This document shows positions 26,752 to 35,235 of a DNA stretch of 42,926 bases, one piece after another (the stretch's first letter is position 1; the number at the start of each line of letters is the position of its first letter). The position numbers were made by a program, and so were the translations under genes. The notes under the pieces are model-generated. The model saw only the letters and a program-made list of their open reading frames with translations, did not search any database and had not been told where the DNA came from. The DNA is taken from positions 1-42,926 of the forward strand of contig CAZBZS010000017.1 of the NCBI GenBank assembly GCA_964496475.1, written 5' to 3'. Source of the stretch: JASLPR01 sp964496475 (GTDB lineage Bacteria; Chloroflexota; UBA11872; VXNJ01).

Positions 26752-27927
26752 ATGAAGAACAAATCTCTCATTGCGGTCGTCGCCAGTCATTTTGTGGTGG
26801 ATTACACCGGCCAGGTGACGGCGATGATGTACCCGATCCTAGTGCTAACTTTGGGATTGACGTACACCAACGTTGGCTTGGCCGCAGCCCTCTACATGTC
26901 CGTCAACGGCGTCTCGCAGCCTCTTTTCGGTTATCTAGGCGACCGTATCGGACCTCGTTACCTGATCGCCACCGGCATCATGCTGCACGGGATGTTCATC
27001 GCCTTCGTCTCGCAGGCCTGGAATTTTCCGTCTTTGGTGCTAATGCTGGCCGTGGCCGCCCTCGGCTCGGGCATGTACCACCCCCTGTCCGTCGGAATCG
27101 CCAGCCGTTCGGCGCGCCGGCGCAAAGGCACGGCAATGGGCGCTTTCTTCATCGGCGGCAACGCCGGATTCGCCGTGAGCCCGGTGGTTTCAGCCATAGC
27201 CCTTAAAGCGATGGGACTGGATTACGCGCTGATTCTGATCGCTCCGGCAGCGGTGGCGGCGATCCTATTTCTGTTTCTTACGCGGGGTGCTGAGCGGCCC
27301 GCGGAGAAGGTCGTATCGCCGCATCCTTCCCCGATCGCCAGGGGAGATCACGACGGCGGGCGGTTTTTTGGGGTGGCGGCGCTGGTCGCGGTGATGTTGC
27401 TGCGCGGCCTAGCTTTTGGTGGTCTCACAGTCTTCATCCCCCTATTCTACGGGGCGGCGGGCCTGCCGGTGGAGGCGGCCGGGATGGCGCTCTCGTTTTT
27501 CCTCGGCGGTGTTGCCTGCGGTACGTTCCTGGGTGGATTTCTCGCTGATCGACTTGGCAAGAAAATCGTGGTGGTGGTGACCCTGATCGCGGCGACGCCC
27601 TTCGTGCTACTCGTAGCCTCGCAGCCCGGTTCCGTGCCGACCCTGATCGCGACTATCGTCGCCGGGCTGACGATCGGCGCGTCGCAGACGCCAACCGTGA
27701 TGGCCGTGCAGGATTACATGCCCCGCCTCCTGGGGGCAGCATCCGGCCTGGCGCTTGGCTTTACCTTCTTCTCGCAGGCAGCCGGCCAGGTACTGACGGG
27801 CGTGCTCGCCGATGTCCTCGGACTCGGAACAGCCATGTCACTGTTGGCCCTCGCGCCCGCTCTCGCCGTCGTTGCCGGATTGCTCCTGCCCGGCTCGTTG
27901 CGCGCGAAGAGTGCCGCTCACCGATGA
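26752..27927 (+). CDS. MFS transporter, fosmidomycin-resistance (Fsr)-like
   Basis: Predicted 12-helix inner-membrane exporter, 391 residues. It resembles the Fsr branch: an early HFVVDYTGQVTAMMYPILV helix and LGSGMYHPLSVGIASR after helix 4, comparable to the family's conserved FHPEG segment. Motif A appears as GYLGDRIGPR in the first half and GFLADRLGKK in the second. Relatives export drugs or small metabolites; the substrate here is unknown. ATG start at 26752, 43 bases after the N-run, without a clear ribosome site. It converges with wecG, 39 bases between stops. Confidence 0.85.
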   Translation: MKNKSLIAVVASHFVVDYTGQVTAMMYPILVLTLGLTYTNVGLAAALYMSVNGVSQPLFGYLGDRIGPRYLIATGIMLHGMFIAFVSQAWNFPSLVLMLAVAALGSGMYHPLSVGIASRSARRRKGTAMGAFFIGGNAGFAVSPVVSAIALKAMGLDYALILIAPAAVAAILFLFLTRGAERPAEKVVSPHPSPIARGDHDGGRFFGVAALVAVMLLRGLAFGGLTVFIPLFYGAAGLPVEAAGMALSFFLGGVACGTFLGGFLADRLGKKIVVVVTLIAATPFVLLVASQPGSVPTLIATIVAGLTIGASQTPTVMAVQDYMPRLLGAASGLALGFTFFSQAAGQVLTGVLADVLGLGTAMSLLALAPALAVVAGLLLPGSLRAKSAAHR

Positions 27928-27944
27928 GCCAGCATGTGTTTTTT
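27916..27944 (+). terminator. Possible terminator after the Fsr-like gene
   Basis: GCTCA, loop CCGA, TGAGC overlaps the stop codon; a six-T run follows after nine bases. The stem is short and the T-run displaced, so this is a weak candidate. Confidence 0.3.
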
Positions 27945-27966
27945 GAGGACGATACCGGCTGATCTA

Positions 27967-28734
27967 TCAGGCTTGGTGCCGACCATCAAGAGCCCAACGC
28001 AGCGCTGCTACCGCGAATGCGGGCAGCGCCAGCATTCGACGCCACCGCCATGGTTGCAGCATCAGCCTGTACGACCATTCCAGACCCACCGCCCGCAATG
28101 GTCCGGGAGCCCGGGAGATGTTGCCGGCTAGGAAATCGAACGTTCCACCCACACCGATCGCAACGCCGACATCGAGAATGTGCAAGTTCCTTGCGATCCA
28201 ACGTTCCTGACCCGGAGCGCCAAACGCTACCAGCAGAAGATCCGGACGGACGGTGTTGATGGCCGCGACCGTCTCCTTGTCGGCAGCCTCGCCGGAATCG
28301 GCTTCTGACCAACCGGCGACACGCAGGCCGGGATGCCGCCGCCCCAAAGCCTCGCCCGCCCGGCGGGACACTCCTTCGCGCCCGCCTAACAGAAACAGGC
28401 TCCAGCCAAGCGCCCGCCCAATTTGGCTGAGATGCTCAACAAAGTCCGCCCCGGCGACTCTCTCGGGAATTTCCACACCGGCCAGCCGGGCCGCCAGCAC
28501 GACGCCAATGCCGTCGGCCAGGTTGAGGTCGGAGCCCCTAAGAATCTCGGCGAATTCGTCATCTCGTCCGGCCAGCATGACGATTTCCGGGTTCACAGTG
28601 AACACTGTTTTCCGCGCGCGCGACTGAATCCACGCGGCGACCCACGCCGCCGCCTCGCCCATCCGCACCGGCGCGATGGGAATTCCCATCACGGTGACTT
28701 GCAGGGGTCTCCCTCCGCCGTCCGCAGAGGTCAT
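27967..28734 (-). CDS. WecG/TagA/CpsF-family glycosyltransferase (GT26)
   Basis: Predicted membrane-associated transferase adding an N-acetylmannosamine-type sugar to a lipid-linked glycan precursor; the donor is inferred from the family. Seen: FTVNPEIVMLAGRDDEF, the active-site region LADGIGVVLAARLAG with conserved Asp, LFLLGGREGV, and AFGAPGQERWI, the family's GxPxQE motif. The frame is open further upstream, but ATG 28734 overlaps the GT9 stop (ATGA) and precedes the family's own N-terminus. That gives 255 residues, the usual size, against 295 from the earliest start. Last gene of the folK-folC-DUF1992-GT9 operon. Confidence 0.9.
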   Translation of the reverse strand: MTSADGGGRPLQVTVMGIPIAPVRMGEAAAWVAAWIQSRARKTVFTVNPEIVMLAGRDDEFAEILRGSDLNLADGIGVVLAARLAGVEIPERVAGADFVEHLSQIGRALGWSLFLLGGREGVSRRAGEALGRRHPGLRVAGWSEADSGEAADKETVAAINTVRPDLLLVAFGAPGQERWIARNLHILDVGVAIGVGGTFDFLAGNISRAPGPLRAVGLEWSYRLMLQPWRWRRMLALPAFAVAALRWALDGRHQA

Positions 28735-29942
28735 TCTGCCCCCTCTGAATCCAGCACTGACGCGATCTTCTGAATCACCTGCGTGGGCGTGATCCACTCC
28801 ATGCACAGCGCGTCGCCGAAGGGGCATATCGCCGGCGCCCGCAAGTCGTAGCAAGGGTGGCAGGGCAGGTCCGTGACGATGCTCCGCCCCCTGGGGCCGA
28901 ACGGACCGCTCAGTCCTGGGTCGGTAGGCCCGTAGAGTCCCAGCGCCGGCCGCCCGAGCAGGGCGGCCACGTGGAGCGGGCCGCTGTCGGCGGAGACGGT
29001 CAGATCGGCCGTCTCCAGCAGGGCCACAAGCTGCGGAATGGATGTCCGTCCGGTGACTGTTTGATGTACGTCGCTGTGCCCGGTGAGCAACCGGGATGCG
29101 GCGCCCATTTCACTAGATCCACCGGCGACGACGATCTGCACCGAATCGTCTCCTGAGAGTAAGTCGACCAGTTCCCGCCAGTTTTGCTCAGGCCAGAGCT
29201 TGGCCGAGCCGGTGCGCGCGCCTGCATGGACCACAACTCGCCTACGTGACCCCGCCGGTGCCAGTTCCTGTCGCACCCAATCCCGCTCCGCCCGACCCGG
29301 GGAGATGAGATTTGACGGGAGGCCACCCCCGGGGTGGCCTCCAAGCTGCCGCACCCAATCTATCTCATGTCGGGTACCCGGCCCCCTCCCTCCCGGAAAT
29401 GCGAAATCGAAATTTCCGGATGCCGCCTCACCGGCGATTCCGACGCGCCAGCGAGCCTGGCTTAGACCGACAATCGCCCCGGACAGCGGCCCGTAGAGCG
29501 AGATCGCCAGATCGAAGCCTTGCCGGCGCAGGTCTGACACGAACTGGAAAGTGGTCCGCCATAGCGAAGGCCGCCAGCTGCCCTGGATATGGGTCAGTGA
29601 AGGCGCGTCCACGGCCAGGACATCATCCACATAGGGACACAGCGTCACCAACTCGGCGGAGGTCGAGGTTGTGGCGAAAATAACCAAGGCGCCCGGAAAC
29701 TTCTGTTTCAGATCGAACGCCAGCGGCAGCGACATCGCCGTGTCGCCGAGTACATCGAATCGAACCAGCAGAATGGATTCGGGATCGTCCTTAAACGGCC
29801 AGAACGATGGCCCATTCGCTCGCGTCGAGTCACTACCCCTACTGGCCAACAACCCGACTCCGGAGTTCACGACGGCGGCGACTCCGGACTTGATCCGGCG
29901 TTTCAGGCGACCGATCGACGGCAGCGGTACGACCGGGCGCAC
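28731..29942 (-). CDS. Family 9 glycosyltransferase (heptosyltransferase-like)
   Basis: Predicted GT-B glycosyltransferase that extends a cell-surface glycan. After an N-terminal extension (~50 residues, partly basic/hydrophobic) the fold begins at ESILLVRFDVLGDTAMSLPLA, with the conserved D and GD. The donor site shows VVVHAGARTGSAKLWP and the C-terminal SADSGPLHVAALLGRPALGLYGPTDP, the GT9 signature. 403 residues. GTG start at 29942 lies one base after the DUF1992 stop; its own stop overlaps wecG. Heptosyltransferases build LPS in diderms; with no other LPS gene here, a teichoic-acid-like or other glycan role is as likely. DLPCHPCYDL near the C-terminus adds clustered cysteines. Confidence 0.9.
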   Translation of the reverse strand: MRPVVPLPSIGRLKRRIKSGVAAVVNSGVGLLASRGSDSTRANGPSFWPFKDDPESILLVRFDVLGDTAMSLPLAFDLKQKFPGALVIFATTSTSAELVTLCPYVDDVLAVDAPSLTHIQGSWRPSLWRTTFQFVSDLRRQGFDLAISLYGPLSGAIVGLSQARWRVGIAGEAASGNFDFAFPGGRGPGTRHEIDWVRQLGGHPGGGLPSNLISPGRAERDWVRQELAPAGSRRRVVVHAGARTGSAKLWPEQNWRELVDLLSGDDSVQIVVAGGSSEMGAASRLLTGHSDVHQTVTGRTSIPQLVALLETADLTVSADSGPLHVAALLGRPALGLYGPTDPGLSGPFGPRGRSIVTDLPCHPCYDLRAPAICPFGDALCMEWITPTQVIQKIASVLDSEGAE

Positions 29943-29943
29943 G

Positions 29944-30435
29944 CTATTCCCGCGGCGCCGGCCAGGGCCAGGCCCGGTCCACGGTGAGAATCTCCGGCTC
30001 CACCTGGATCGCTACCCGGCCGGCCGAATCCGGGGCGATCCAGTTGAAGCGCTCGATTTTCTGGCGCAGCTGGATCAGGCTATCTCGAATCCCTCTCCGG
30101 AATGCGCAGTGTTTTCGATACAGGGTGCCCAGCTGATGGCGCAGATTCATGCCGGGGTCATCAAGTATTCGATCACGCGCTTGGCACATATTTCGCTCGT
30201 GCCTCTCAATGTCCACTCGTATGGCATCGTCGACGGACTCGATTTCGTTACCGAGTCGGACCCAATCGGGCACTACGTCGCCCAGTTTCATCACATGAAA
30301 CCCCATTCGTCGGGTCGGGTCAGCGAAGGCGTTCTGGTCCAAATTGAGTGGTTCGCTTGCACCCGAAAGATCGGTAAACCGGCCCTCTTCGATAGCGCTC
30401 CTGATTTGCCGTTCAACTTCCCGCCCGTACTTCAT
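29944..30435 (-). CDS. DUF1992 (DnaJ-C28-like) protein
   Basis: Small protein of 163 residues carrying the DUF1992 domain, named for the eukaryotic DNAJC28 homologue; no biochemical function is established. Seen: EVERQIRSAIEEGRFTDLSG, SEPLNLDQNAFADPTRRMGF and LGDVVPDWVRLGNEIES, which are the three conserved blocks. No J-domain, signal peptide or membrane segment. ATG start at 30435 overlaps the folC stop (ATGA), and the stop lies one base before the GT9 GTG, so it sits inside a translationally coupled operon. The context does not reveal its role. Confidence 0.85.
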   Translation of the reverse strand: MKYGREVERQIRSAIEEGRFTDLSGASEPLNLDQNAFADPTRRMGFHVMKLGDVVPDWVRLGNEIESVDDAIRVDIERHERNMCQARDRILDDPGMNLRHQLGTLYRKHCAFRRGIRDSLIQLRQKIERFNWIAPDSAGRVAIQVEPEILTVDRAWPWPAPRE

Positions 30436-31820
30436 CTGGCAGGTACTTTTCGGGAGAGAAAGGGCGGGTCGACCTCATCCGCGAGTCCCTTTGCTTCGCG
30501 GGCTTCGGCCGCCACAAATATGCTTCCGGTCACCAGTATGGTCTCCTCGCTTCCCGCTCCTGATTCCGCGGCCGCCAGCGCCTCGCGCACTGAGTCGAAT
30601 TCCCGGGCGGGAAGGTCCAGGCCGGCCGCGGTTTCCAGGAGAGCCGCCGCGTGGGCCGCCCGGGGGTGCTCCGAGGCGCAGAGATACACGCCTGTCGCTA
30701 TCGGTAGGAACACCCGCAGCATCGAACGGGCATCCTTGTCCTCTCCGGCACCGAACACCAGGTGGATATAGCTGGCGCCGACGTTAACCAGCGCATCGCG
30801 AACCCGCCGGCAGGCGTCGGGTGTATGGGCTCCGTCAACCACCAGCAACGGATTCTGTTGGAGTGTCTCAAATCTGGCTGGCCACACCGTGTCTTCCAAC
30901 CCTCGAATTATGTGCTCGGTCTTGATATTCCAGCCCGACCGGTCGAGTTCCCTTGCCGCGGCCACTGCCGCCGCCGCATTGAGAAGTTGGTGATCACCCA
31001 ACAGGGGCAGCCGCACAGCGTAACTCTCGTCCTCCATCCGCAGGCTACAGTTGACCAGCGGGCGCCCATTGGACCACTCAATCCCGTCGTCAGAAACTAG
31101 ACTGATCTCCGAACCGGGTCCGACCACCCGCAAGGGAGCGCCCAGTTCGTGGGCTCGTCTTTCGATCACCGTCATGGCGTCGGGCGGCTGCGGAACCGTC
31201 ACTGCCGGACGGCCTTGGTTGATAATCCCCGCCTTCTCGCCTGCGATCTCACCCAGCGTGTTGCCGAGAATAGCCCGATGCTCCAGCGACAGCGAAGTGA
31301 TGAGGCTCACCGCCGGGTCGATCACGTTCGTGGCGTCCCAGGTTCCGCCCAGCCCCACCTCGATCACGGCGAGGTTGACACCAACTTCCGCGAAGTGATC
31401 GAACGCCGCTACCGTCGCGATCTCGAAAGTCGTCGGGTCACCCTCCTCCGGATACTGCTCGCCGCATGTAAGAACGGCCACACCTACACGCTCCATCAAT
31501 GACGCGAATGCCCCCGGCGATATCGGCATTGAGTCCACCATGATTCGTTCGCGAAATGTATGAAGATGAGGCTGAGTGTAGAGGCCCACCCGCATTCCGG
31601 CGGCCGCTGCGATTGAGCCCAGCATCGCCGCGGTCGAGCCCTTGCCATTGCTGCCGGCGACATGGGCGAATCGCAACCCGCGGTGCGGATTCCCCATTTC
31701 CTCCAGCAGATGCTCGACTCGCTGAAATCGATATCTGGCCGGTGACCGATCCGAGAATCCGACGCCCCGCTCCAGGTCGGCGAAGCTGTAGACGTACTTG
31801 AGAGCTTCCTCGTAAACCAT
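30432..31820 (-). CDS. folC: Folylpolyglutamate synthase / dihydrofolate synthase
   Basis: ATP-dependent ligase that makes dihydrofolate from dihydropteroate and glutamate and adds glutamates to folates. The Mur-ligase-like N-terminal domain has P-loop VAGSNGKGSTAAML (~residues 54-67), YTQPHLHTFRERI, VIEVGLGGTWDATNVI with the metal-binding Glu, and SLEHRAILG with the conserved His. The C-terminal domain starts near VWPARFE and contains VVDGAHTPDAC. 462 residues, slightly long for the family. ATG start at 31820. It follows folK by 34 bases and overlaps DUF1992. Confidence 0.95.
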   Translation of the reverse strand: MVYEEALKYVYSFADLERGVGFSDRSPARYRFQRVEHLLEEMGNPHRGLRFAHVAGSNGKGSTAAMLGSIAAAAGMRVGLYTQPHLHTFRERIMVDSMPISPGAFASLMERVGVAVLTCGEQYPEEGDPTTFEIATVAAFDHFAEVGVNLAVIEVGLGGTWDATNVIDPAVSLITSLSLEHRAILGNTLGEIAGEKAGIINQGRPAVTVPQPPDAMTVIERRAHELGAPLRVVGPGSEISLVSDDGIEWSNGRPLVNCSLRMEDESYAVRLPLLGDHQLLNAAAAVAAARELDRSGWNIKTEHIIRGLEDTVWPARFETLQQNPLLVVDGAHTPDACRRVRDALVNVGASYIHLVFGAGEDKDARSMLRVFLPIATGVYLCASEHPRAAHAAALLETAAGLDLPAREFDSVREALAAAESGAGSEETILVTGSIFVAAEAREAKGLADEVDPPFLSRKVPAR

Positions 31821-31854
31821 GTGGGGCGATTATGCCGCCGATCGTCGATCGGTC

Positions 31855-32391
31855 TCAAGGATTTCCAGTCCAGAGTCCTTCCGGCAAGTCTTGGAGAAAA
31901 ACCTTGCGCGATAGCCAGACTTCGACCCTCGCTGTTCCCTGCAGCCGGGTCGCCTGTTGCGATACCGTCATCGCCATTCCAGGAGGCTTGATATCCGGCT
32001 GAATTTCCGCGAGCGGGAGGCACACAAATAGTCGCTCTCTCAGCCGAGGATGGGGAATTTCCAGTTCGGGCGTTTCCAACCTGAGCAATCCGGCCGTGAG
32101 AATGTCGATGTCAATCGGTCTGGGTCCCCAACGCTCGCCGGTTTCTCGGCCGAGGTTCGACTCGATTGCTTTAGCAAATTGCAGCATCTCCAGCGGCTTT
32201 TTTTCGGCCTTCAGCTCACAGACCAAATTGAGATAATCAGCCTGTTCCGGACCTCCTACTGGCTCCGTCTCGTAAATAGAGGAAATCGCGACGGGTTCAG
32301 TGTCCGCCGCCAGCGCTGCCAGCGCGGCGACCAGCTGCTGCAATCGATCGCCGAGATTCGAACCGAGCCCGAGAAAATAGGTAAAGGTCAC
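31855..32391 (-). CDS. folK: 2-amino-4-hydroxy-6-hydroxymethyldihydropteridine pyrophosphokinase (HPPK)
   Basis: Transfers pyrophosphate from ATP to hydroxymethyldihydropterin in folate synthesis. Seen: FLGLGSNLGDR at the N-terminus, SSIYETEPVGGPEQADYLN, and the HPPK signature RWGPRPIDIDIL with the Mg-binding Asp pair, followed by IPHPRLRERLFVCLPLAE. 178 residues, a normal length with a short extra C-terminal tail. GTG start at 32391 with GGAGG six bases upstream. First gene of the operon with folC; the rest of the folate pathway is not in the window. Confidence 0.96.
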   Translation of the reverse strand: MTFTYFLGLGSNLGDRLQQLVAALAALAADTEPVAISSIYETEPVGGPEQADYLNLVCELKAEKKPLEMLQFAKAIESNLGRETGERWGPRPIDIDILTAGLLRLETPELEIPHPRLRERLFVCLPLAEIQPDIKPPGMAMTVSQQATRLQGTARVEVWLSRKVFLQDLPEGLWTGNP

Positions 32392-32586
32392 CGGCCGCCT
32401 CCGTTGAGATCCGCCTGCTGCCAGCCTGTCGGTGCCACAATATGCGATGTGTCACGCAAATGCTGTGACCGGACCGACCAATTTTCTGAAGGAGGGAAGA
32501 ACTCCGTGCTCAGAGAATGGGCCGTAACGCGGTGCCCGGACCCGACCTTTGGGAAGGTTGAGAGATTGTCATGGAACAACTCCGCC

Positions 32587-32602
32587 AGGAGATCCGCTAA
32601 CG
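32587..32602 (+). promoter_or_regulatory. Ribosome site and ACG start of the O-antigen ligase-like gene
   Basis: AGGAG (32587-32591) lies eight bases before ACG at 32600, in frame with the downstream protein and preceded by an overlapping TAA (TAACG). The in-frame TTGs at 32549 and 32558 lack a usable ribosome site. Confidence 0.45.
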
Positions 32603-34048
32603 GCAACTGAAATTTCACAGGGTTTCTGGAACAGGATTGCGGGTTTCGGTCGACCGCTCGGCCCGTTGCTGGTCGCGCCGATTGCCATCGCTCTCGCCTG
32701 GTGGGTCGTATCGCTCCCACAACAAGGGATGGTCCCGATAGTAGCAGCGACGGTCGGGGTCGGGCTGCTGGCGCTGATCGCCGGCAAAGTTGTCCCCCGC
32801 CCCCACCCGAGCATCGGACTGGCCCTGCTCGTGGCCGCCGTTCCGCTGCGGTCGCTGGTTGAAGATTCGATAGCGGGATTCAGGGTCGGGATCACCGAAC
32901 CGCTTGCTCTCCTGGCGCTGATTTGGATGATTGCTTTTCGGCGACCGGGGCCGCTTCACCTGCCCCGTTTGATGATCGTTGCCGGGCTCTTCTTCGGATA
33001 CCTAGCGGCATCCGCCTCCTGGGCCGTCGACCCGGGACAGTCCATAAAGGAAGTTGCAAAATGGGGTCAGGCCGCGATCGCGCTTGTGGCGGCGATGGAC
33101 CTGGCCCGCCGGCCGGGCGATCTCAAACCCGTTGCCCTCGCCGCCGGACTTGTCGTGAGTGGTGAGGCCCTCTTCGCCGGCGTGAGGTCCCTTCTCGCTA
33201 TTGGCCCGGAGTCCTTCCGCGTCGGTACGATCACCCGCGCCTATGGTACTTTCGAGCAGCCCAATCCGTTCGCGGGCTATCTGACGTTGCACCTGCCCTT
33301 CGCCGTGGCCGCGCTAATGGTCTGGCGAAGCAAACGGCGATGGGTCTCCGCGGTTGTGGTGGCTCTCGTCCTGTCCGGAATCGTGCTGTCGCTATCCCGA
33401 GGCGCGTGGCTGGGGGGGATAGCCGGTTTGCTGATGGTTTTCTGGCTGGCGGGCAAGTACGTATCACTGACCCTAAAACGGATAGCGCTATCCATTGTGT
33501 TGGTAGCGGCTATCGTACTGCTGGTAGCCGGTCGAGGTGTGGTGCCGGGTCCGGCGCTCTCCGTTCTGAGCGGCGACAAAGATGTTATCGAAATCGCCTC
33601 AAATCCGGGCGATGGCAACTTTGCGATTATGCAGCGAATTGCGTTCTGGGTGGCCGGGGCGCGCATGGTCGCCGAGCGTCCGCTCACTGGAGTTGGGGTC
33701 GGCAATTTCGATGAAAGCTACCCCGATTACAACGTTGGGATTTGGAGCGAGTCGCTCGGGCACGCCCATAATCTGTACCTGAATTTGGCCGCCGAGACCG
33801 GTCTCATCGGAGCCGGTTTGTTCGTTGTATTCCTGGCTGGTGTGCTGGCAAGGGCCGCGCGGTTCAGACCGAGGGACCAACTCGAACAGATACTGCTGGC
33901 CGGCGCCGTGGGAAGCATTGTCGCGTTCTCCGTCCACAATCTGGTGGACAGCGTGTTTGTGGGTGGGTTGGGGATAATTTTTGGCGTCACCGTGGGAGTT
34001 GTCTTGGCACTCGCCCACCCAAAATCCCCGGACCGGGCCCGCCTATGA
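32600..34048 (+). CDS. O-antigen ligase / polymerase-like membrane protein (Wzy_C family)
   Basis: Predicted polytopic membrane enzyme that polymerises or ligates lipid-linked glycan units on the outer face of the membrane. About 11-12 hydrophobic segments are visible. Family landmarks are RAYGTFEQPNPFAGYL, LSLSRGAWLGG, the long periplasmic or external loop GVGVGNFDESYP, and GHAHNLYLNLAAETGLIG with the conserved His and Asn. Start chosen at ACG 32600 (482 residues), giving MATEISQGFWNRIAG before the first helix; TTG 32549 gives 499. It overlaps the next GT4 gene by four bases (ATGA) and so begins a glycan operon. Confidence 0.88.
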   Translation, partial: TATEISQGFWNRIAGFGRPLGPLLVAPIAIALAWWVVSLPQQGMVPIVAATVGVGLLALIAGKVVPRPHPSIGLALLVAAVPLRSLVEDSIAGFRVGITEPLALLALIWMIAFRRPGPLHLPRLMIVAGLFFGYLAASASWAVDPGQSIKEVAKWGQAAIALVAAMDLARRPGDLKPVALAAGLVVSGEALFAGVRSLLAIGPESFRVGTITRAYGTFEQPNPFAGYLTLHLPFAVAALMVWRSKRRWVSAVVVALVLSGIVLSLSRGAWLGGIAGLLMVFWLAGKYVSLTLKRIALSIVLVAAIVLLVAGRGVVPGPALSVLSGDKDVIEIASNPGDGNFAIMQRIAFWVAGARMVAERPLTGVGVGNFDESYPDYNVGIWSESLGHAHNLYLNLAAETGLIGAGLFVVFLAGVLARAARFRPRDQLEQILLAGAVGSIVAFSVHNLVDSVFVGGLGIIFGVTVGVVLALAHPKSPDRARL

Positions 34049-35178
34049 GGGTGGCGTTCGATTTCACCTCGGGCGCCTGGCAGGTGGCCGGCATCGGACG
34101 GGCGACCCGCGGTCTGGTAGGCGAAATTCTCAAATTGGACGGGGATCTCGATCTGCGGCCCTTCTACGCCGGCCTTCGCCGATCGCCACTGGCGGACCGC
34201 ACGTTTGACGCCGCCCCAAACCCCGCCCGGCGGCTTCCCCTGCCGGAGAGGGCGGTTCTGGCTATGTGGCACAAACTGCGAATCCCGATTCCGATCGAAC
34301 TGATTACCGGTCGCGTCGATCTGGTGCACAGTCCCGACTTCGTCCTGCCACCTGCGTTCTGCCGCCGGTCCGTCGTGACAGTCCACGATTTAACCTATGT
34401 CACCCACCCCGAAACCGCCCATCCGGCCCAGAAACGTTATCTGGATGCCGCGGTGCCCCGATCGGTCAATAGAGCGACCCGAATAATTGCCGTATCGGCC
34501 GCGACTCGAGACGACCTGGCGCGGGAATACGGAGTCGAGCCCGACCGGATTGACATCGTACACAACGGACTTGACCCATTGTTTGCCAGGCGACCAACCG
34601 CCCTTCAGTGTCAGGAGGTTCGCCGCGAGTTCGGGCTGCCCGATCGTTTCGCACTTGCCGTGGGAACGATCCAACCCCGGAAAAATCTACTGCGAATGGC
34701 GAAGGCGGTAGCGCTCGTCAGAAAACGCGGCCAGGACATACGCTTCGTCCACGCCGGCGCAAGGGGCTGGCTCTCCGAAGGCGTCCTAGACGGCCTTGCC
34801 GATCTCGCCGGCGGATTCGTTAAGCTCCTCGGCCCCGTGGACGATCGCTGGTTGCCTGCGCTTTACGCGGAGGCTGAGATGACCATGGCGGCTAGCGTTG
34901 CAGAGGGCTTCATGCTCCCCATAATCGAATCGATGGCGATGGGCACGCCGGTAATCACTTCGAACTTGTCCTGTATGCCCGAGGTTGCCGGGGATGCTGC
35001 GATGCTGGTTGATCCGAGGGACATTGAAGCCATCGCCGACGCCGCGTCCCGACTGACCACCGATCAGGGCCTGGTCAAGGGATTAGCTCACGCCGGCGGA
35101 CGACGAGCAGCGGAATTCGGTTGGCCTGCGGCGGCTGCGGCGACGATATCCGTCTATCGTCGCGCTCTGGAAGTGTAG
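34045..35178 (+). CDS. GT4-family glycosyltransferase
   Basis: Predicted cytoplasmic, membrane-peripheral GT-B enzyme, probably using an NDP-hexose such as GDP-mannose. Seen: MRVAFDFTSGAWQVAGIGRAT (acceptor side), VDLVHSPDF, VTVHDLTYVTHPET, IAVSAATRDDL, HNGLDP, then VGTIQPRKNLL and the nucleotide-sugar EX7E motif in SVAEGFMLPIIESMAMGTPVI. 377 residues, typical. ATG overlaps the stop of the polymerase-like gene. It is the first of three GT4 enzymes in this cluster, implying a repeat unit of at least a few sugars. Confidence 0.9.
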   Translation: MRVAFDFTSGAWQVAGIGRATRGLVGEILKLDGDLDLRPFYAGLRRSPLADRTFDAAPNPARRLPLPERAVLAMWHKLRIPIPIELITGRVDLVHSPDFVLPPAFCRRSVVTVHDLTYVTHPETAHPAQKRYLDAAVPRSVNRATRIIAVSAATRDDLAREYGVEPDRIDIVHNGLDPLFARRPTALQCQEVRREFGLPDRFALAVGTIQPRKNLLRMAKAVALVRKRGQDIRFVHAGARGWLSEGVLDGLADLAGGFVKLLGPVDDRWLPALYAEAEMTMAASVAEGFMLPIIESMAMGTPVITSNLSCMPEVAGDAAMLVDPRDIEAIADAASRLTTDQGLVKGLAHAGGRRAAEFGWPAAAAATISVYRRALEV

Positions 35179-35235
35179 TATTAGGCAGTGGGATCGTGAC
35201 CACCATAGACACTCTCGGAACCCGTAGGAGGGGCG

